Made by a program: the position numbers and the translations under genes. A DNA stretch of 64,000 bases from Strix aluco. Lineage: Eukaryota; Chordata; Aves; Strigiformes; Strigidae. Positions within the stretch are counted from its first letter, which is position 1. Every line of letters starts with the position of its first letter. Under the pieces are notes generated by a model, which did not search any database, had not been told where the DNA came from, and saw only the letters and a list, made by a program, of their open reading frames with translations. Of this stretch, positions 60,484 to 64,000 are shown one piece after another. Location of the stretch: positions 94,385,552-94,449,551 of the forward strand of contig NC_133933.1 of NCBI RefSeq assembly GCF_031877795.1. The letters are read 5' to 3'.

Positions 60484-63400
60484 GTATGTTATAAATCAAA
60501 TAGCACTTCTTTTTCTTTGGAGCGTTTTTACATTGAATAGTCTCTTTGAAGCGGTTTCTTAAATAAAAATGACCTAGGTTCTGTTCATTAAAAAGGCTAG
60601 CATCGAACTCTTTGTATCTACATTTGGTAGTAATCTAGAAATTCAAAGGGGGCAGGGAAATGCAGTGGTTGCAGTTTAACAGTTCTCTGAAATTTTGCTA
60701 TAGTGAGTCAGAATACTGCATCCCATCTGGTTCTCGCCTGTGTGTGATGTGGTATTTGCAGATGGTATCAAAGCAAAGCATAGAAAAAGAAGGTTGAGCA
60801 CAAGGTCTGAAACTTACTGAAAGCCATTATGAATTATGTTTTTTCCCTGTCAAAAAGATAAAGAAAAACATTAGCCCTTCCTGGAGGAAAGGGCTAGAGT
60901 GACTTTGGAGTAGAGCTAAATTGACTGAAATTATAGGTAACAAAGTTATCTAGGTGTCTAGAGTTGGAGGGAGTGATGAATGCTGCTAAGAATTCTTATG
61001 GTAGAAGGATGCATAATGGGTTTAAAATGACTTTTAATGCTGATTACACACAATTTAAATGTTCAAGTTAATATCTCTGTATCAAATAGAAAAATGGTTT
61101 ATCATCTATTCAGTGAACTAGGTTTACAACAATGTAATGAGGTGCTAGCCTGATTCCTGCTTTGTTCCTCACACTTACAGTTGGTATTGGATGAAAGCAT
61201 AAAGGCGTAACTATAAAAGTTGCAAGCTATGTAAATTTAATGTGTTCAATTACAACAGAATAAATACTGATGTGCATGCTCTTAACTTGAGGTAAATGTT
61301 GGGCGGTTCTCCTCCTTTCCCCGTTCAAAAAGGTTTAAGCTTTTATTGCAGCTTGCATCTATACTGGTACCCTAGAAGAATTACAAGTAGGTCTCCTCTC
61401 TCTAGAGCTTACCTGTTTGTGCCTCAGTGGGAACAAAGCTTGCTACATATCCACCACAGTCACTCTATTTTATGTGAAGTCTTTTTTAGACGATTTAGCT
61501 GTTTTAAATGCTATTGTAGTAGTTTTCCTTTTGTATTGGATAGATTTGAAAGTAAAATAGGAGTCTGTCTTTCAAAGGATAGGTTTATTTTCCACAATTA
61601 GAGCTGTCTCCCTCTTGTGTCTTTTGGCTCTCTTTCCTTTGATCCTTTATATGAATTGATTGCTCCTTTCAGAAGTAAGAGTAGTAAGCATCTACTGGAA
61701 TCTTTGCCTTTCTGCTATGCTCCTGTAAGTTCAAAACAGACATGTAGCCTGTTTGCTATTTAATGAGTGTTAAAGGAAAAAAAAAATCACATCACTAACT
61801 AGCTGAGGAAAAGGTAGGTTGCTTCCTGAGAGGTGTTCTGTGTCAAAAGGTGTAGGGTAATACCTAGAACAGCTTGTTGTTCTACTCCATTTCATGTATA
61901 TATTACTTCAACTTTCTTTTTTGGATGGATGCTATTATGATCAGCACTTTGAGTTTAAAGTGCCTTTAGATTTATTTGAGATTCCACATAGGCCTGTTGG
62001 TATACTATTATCTTAGTTTAAGACCATAGTAATAACAGTAATATTCCAGAACATAACAATGGTAAAATAGAGCTGGTGTTCAAAATATTTATCAGTAATG
62101 TATGGGAAAAATTTTGGGAGTATTTTGTAATCATCCCAAAATCATGTGTTATAAATCAGATAATAATTGATTGTAAAGTGGTATTCTACTTCCAGTTATG
62201 ACACCAGAACAAGCTTTGCTTGTCTAGTGGACACCATGCAGTACATCCAGCCTTGTGGTTAAAGGGCTTTAGTATTTTACAGGGCCTGTCAAGGATCACG
62301 TCAGTCTGATCTGAAATGGGCAGTTGTTTGGTGAATTCAGGGTAGTGTGGCGTGACCATCCTTCAAGTAGTGAGTCTGACATTGATGGCCCATTCCATCT
62401 ACTAGTTTTGACGTTACTACTAATGCTATAATTACGCATAAACAATATGTAACCCAACATCTACAGTGACGATGTACACAGTCTTACATACACAGATCAC
62501 AGGGTCTCATTCACATGCTAATTTATGCAGTGCTACAAACCCACCACCTTTCTACCCATCAGTGACTCAGCCAGGCTCACTGCGCTACTGGATGGGTGAC
62601 TCAGAGGGGTGTCTGTGCCGATGCGGGAGGGAGGACAGCTGCAGCTGGCCTGGAGTGCTGCTAATGAGATGGAGTGGGGCCTGCATGAGTCAGTCCTTTT
62701 CCTCAGGCACCCAGGAAAGTCAGGGGTGTTTCTGTGATCAGTGGTCACAAGTGGGTCTTCTCTGGAGTCTTCAAAGGAACTTGCCCATACGTGCCATGCT
62801 GTGGCTTGAGCTGATGTTAGTGATCACTGGTGTAGGCATTTCATGGGTATTTTCAACCAGTCATTTTAAATATCATCAATTAATTTCCTTTTTTGTTTTA
62901 CTAGTCATTTTCAAGCTGCAGTTTTATGTACTTGTCTCTGACGGACTTTGGGTATAAAGGGAAGGGGCTAGGAGAACTCTGTAGGAGGATGTTTTGTATA
63001 GGGCGGCTGTCTTTCTCCAGCCTGGTCTTTCCCTTCTCCCCTTCATACACAACTTTTAGACACAACAAAGCCTGAAGCAGGTTTTGGAGGACATCGCGTA
63101 GCTTATCTAGTTATCTGGGCTTCTTCAGAAGAGTTTTTTGTTGGTTCCTGAAGTCCTATTTTTCAGTGTAAGATAAATGACGCTTTAGAAGTATTTGTAC
63201 TGTTTGACTGAAACACATGAGCTAGATGCCTCTAGTTAAATGATTTGCTTCTCCATATAGGAAATAAGAGAGAAGCTCTGATAAAAGGCATATAAAAATA
63301 TGGGGCAAACTCTGAATAATTTGACTATTCATGCTATTCATCTACTCCCTGATAGATAATTCTTTACCTATTGGGTGTTATTTAACTTTATACTACCAAC

Positions 63401-64000
63401 TGCCTGTGAACTGTTCCTTGCATTTAAAAGCAAGTATAGACTGATTTTTGACTATGCTTAGATAACTTTCTCCAGAAAATATATTGTGCTCTTAAGATTC
63501 TGATTAAACAGTTTTTGAAAGTAGCTGGGCTCTACTGTATTACACAAAACCGTCTTGAGTGAAAATACCAGGGTATACTTCAGGAGGATGGAATCCAATC
63601 TAACGCTGATGTGGTCACCACGCATGATTCTGTACGTTCCTCTGCAGCGTTCCTCTGGCTGCTGATCTGGAAAATGCTGGTTGCTCAAGAGTTCAAGCAA
63701 AGAACCAGTGGGAGGTATAAGAATATTTAAAATTATGCCTAGCTGCTGGAAGAGAGCATTTGTTGAATAAACTTTTAAACTGCTTTAGGCAAGCCATCAA
63801 TTATTTGATTGTCCCTGCTAGTTGTTTGAAGTATTTTTATGTGTAAGATAGAATGGTGTTACTTATCTGCTCTAACACTATATTTGCAAAGTTATATTCT
63901 GTAAATTCACAATGGACTATGAGAGTGCATTTGGCAATAGATTGAGCTTTCCATGCATGCAATATAGTCAGAGTCATAGAACTTGTGTTCCAGTGAAATA
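60484..64000 (+). other. IBTK: IBTK intron 25, incomplete
   Basis: I looked for the next conserved exon (expected to begin with the second half of the split Trp codon and lead to a FRDFLLEE-like motif) and did not find it. No other gene or clear repeat was recognised, so the intron appears to run past the window end. Confidence 0.6.

Noticed and set aside
62466..62957. 163-codon open frame in intron 25
   Set aside because: No recognisable domain, no splice-site support, and it does not resemble the missing IBTK C-terminal exons.
1..64000. CRISPR arrays, operons, tRNA or rRNA genes
   Set aside because: The window is vertebrate nuclear DNA with spliced genes. No spaced direct-repeat array or cloverleaf gene was seen. 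The tRNA-Leu-like 18-mer at 9987 is a retroviral primer site, not a tRNA gene.

Overview
The window looks like bird nuclear DNA. It is AT-rich and intron-rich, carries several CR1 LINE fragments (the characteristic avian retroposon) and an ERV-L-type endogenous retrovirus, and holds one large split gene whose protein aligns closely with vertebrate IBTK (inhibitor of Bruton tyrosine kinase). No species can be named from the sequence alone. Statements about human IBTK below are from memory, not from a search.

Layout: 1-8408 is intergenic, with no recognisable gene. 8409-8938 is a solo retroviral LTR with a perfect 5-bp target-site duplication. 9169-14979 is a two-LTR ERV-L-type provirus, also with a perfect 5-bp duplication. 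It has a tRNA-Leu-like primer site, broken gag, RNase H, integrase and dUTPase, and a short env-like frame. The protease and the RT polymerase core are deleted. 14985-18240 is intergenic. 18240-18960 is a CpG island with Sp1-like and paired CCAAT boxes, which is the IBTK promoter and untranslated exon 1 (donor at 18633). Intron 1 runs to 26832.

IBTK lies on the plus strand. Coding exons 2-25 run from the ATG at 27177 to 60483. I read 24 coding exons whose phases all agree, giving 1196 codons plus 2 nt. The layout is ankyrin repeats, RCC1 repeats, BTB1, BTB2 with a BACK-like tail, a basic nuclear-localisation-like tract, and a Ser/Pro-rich C-terminal region. The last exons (about 160 residues by comparison with human) lie beyond 64000. 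In mammals the long IBTK protein is a substrate receptor of a Cullin-3 ubiquitin ligase, and shorter products bind and inhibit BTK.

Regulation: the leader carries one 19-codon uORF in exon 1 and five very short uORFs in exon 2, one of them a bare start-stop. This fits the known uORF-controlled translation of IBTK mRNA under eIF2alpha phosphorylation. Two NAGNAG acceptors and one GTNNGT tandem donor may add splice variants. Introns hold CR1 pieces, simple repeats, a long poly-C tract and a CTCF-like core.

Limits: exon boundaries come from reading frame, GT/AG sites and remembered homology. The transcription start, the exon 1 start and all regulatory sites are inferences. Most of 1-8400 and most intron sequence could not be assigned.
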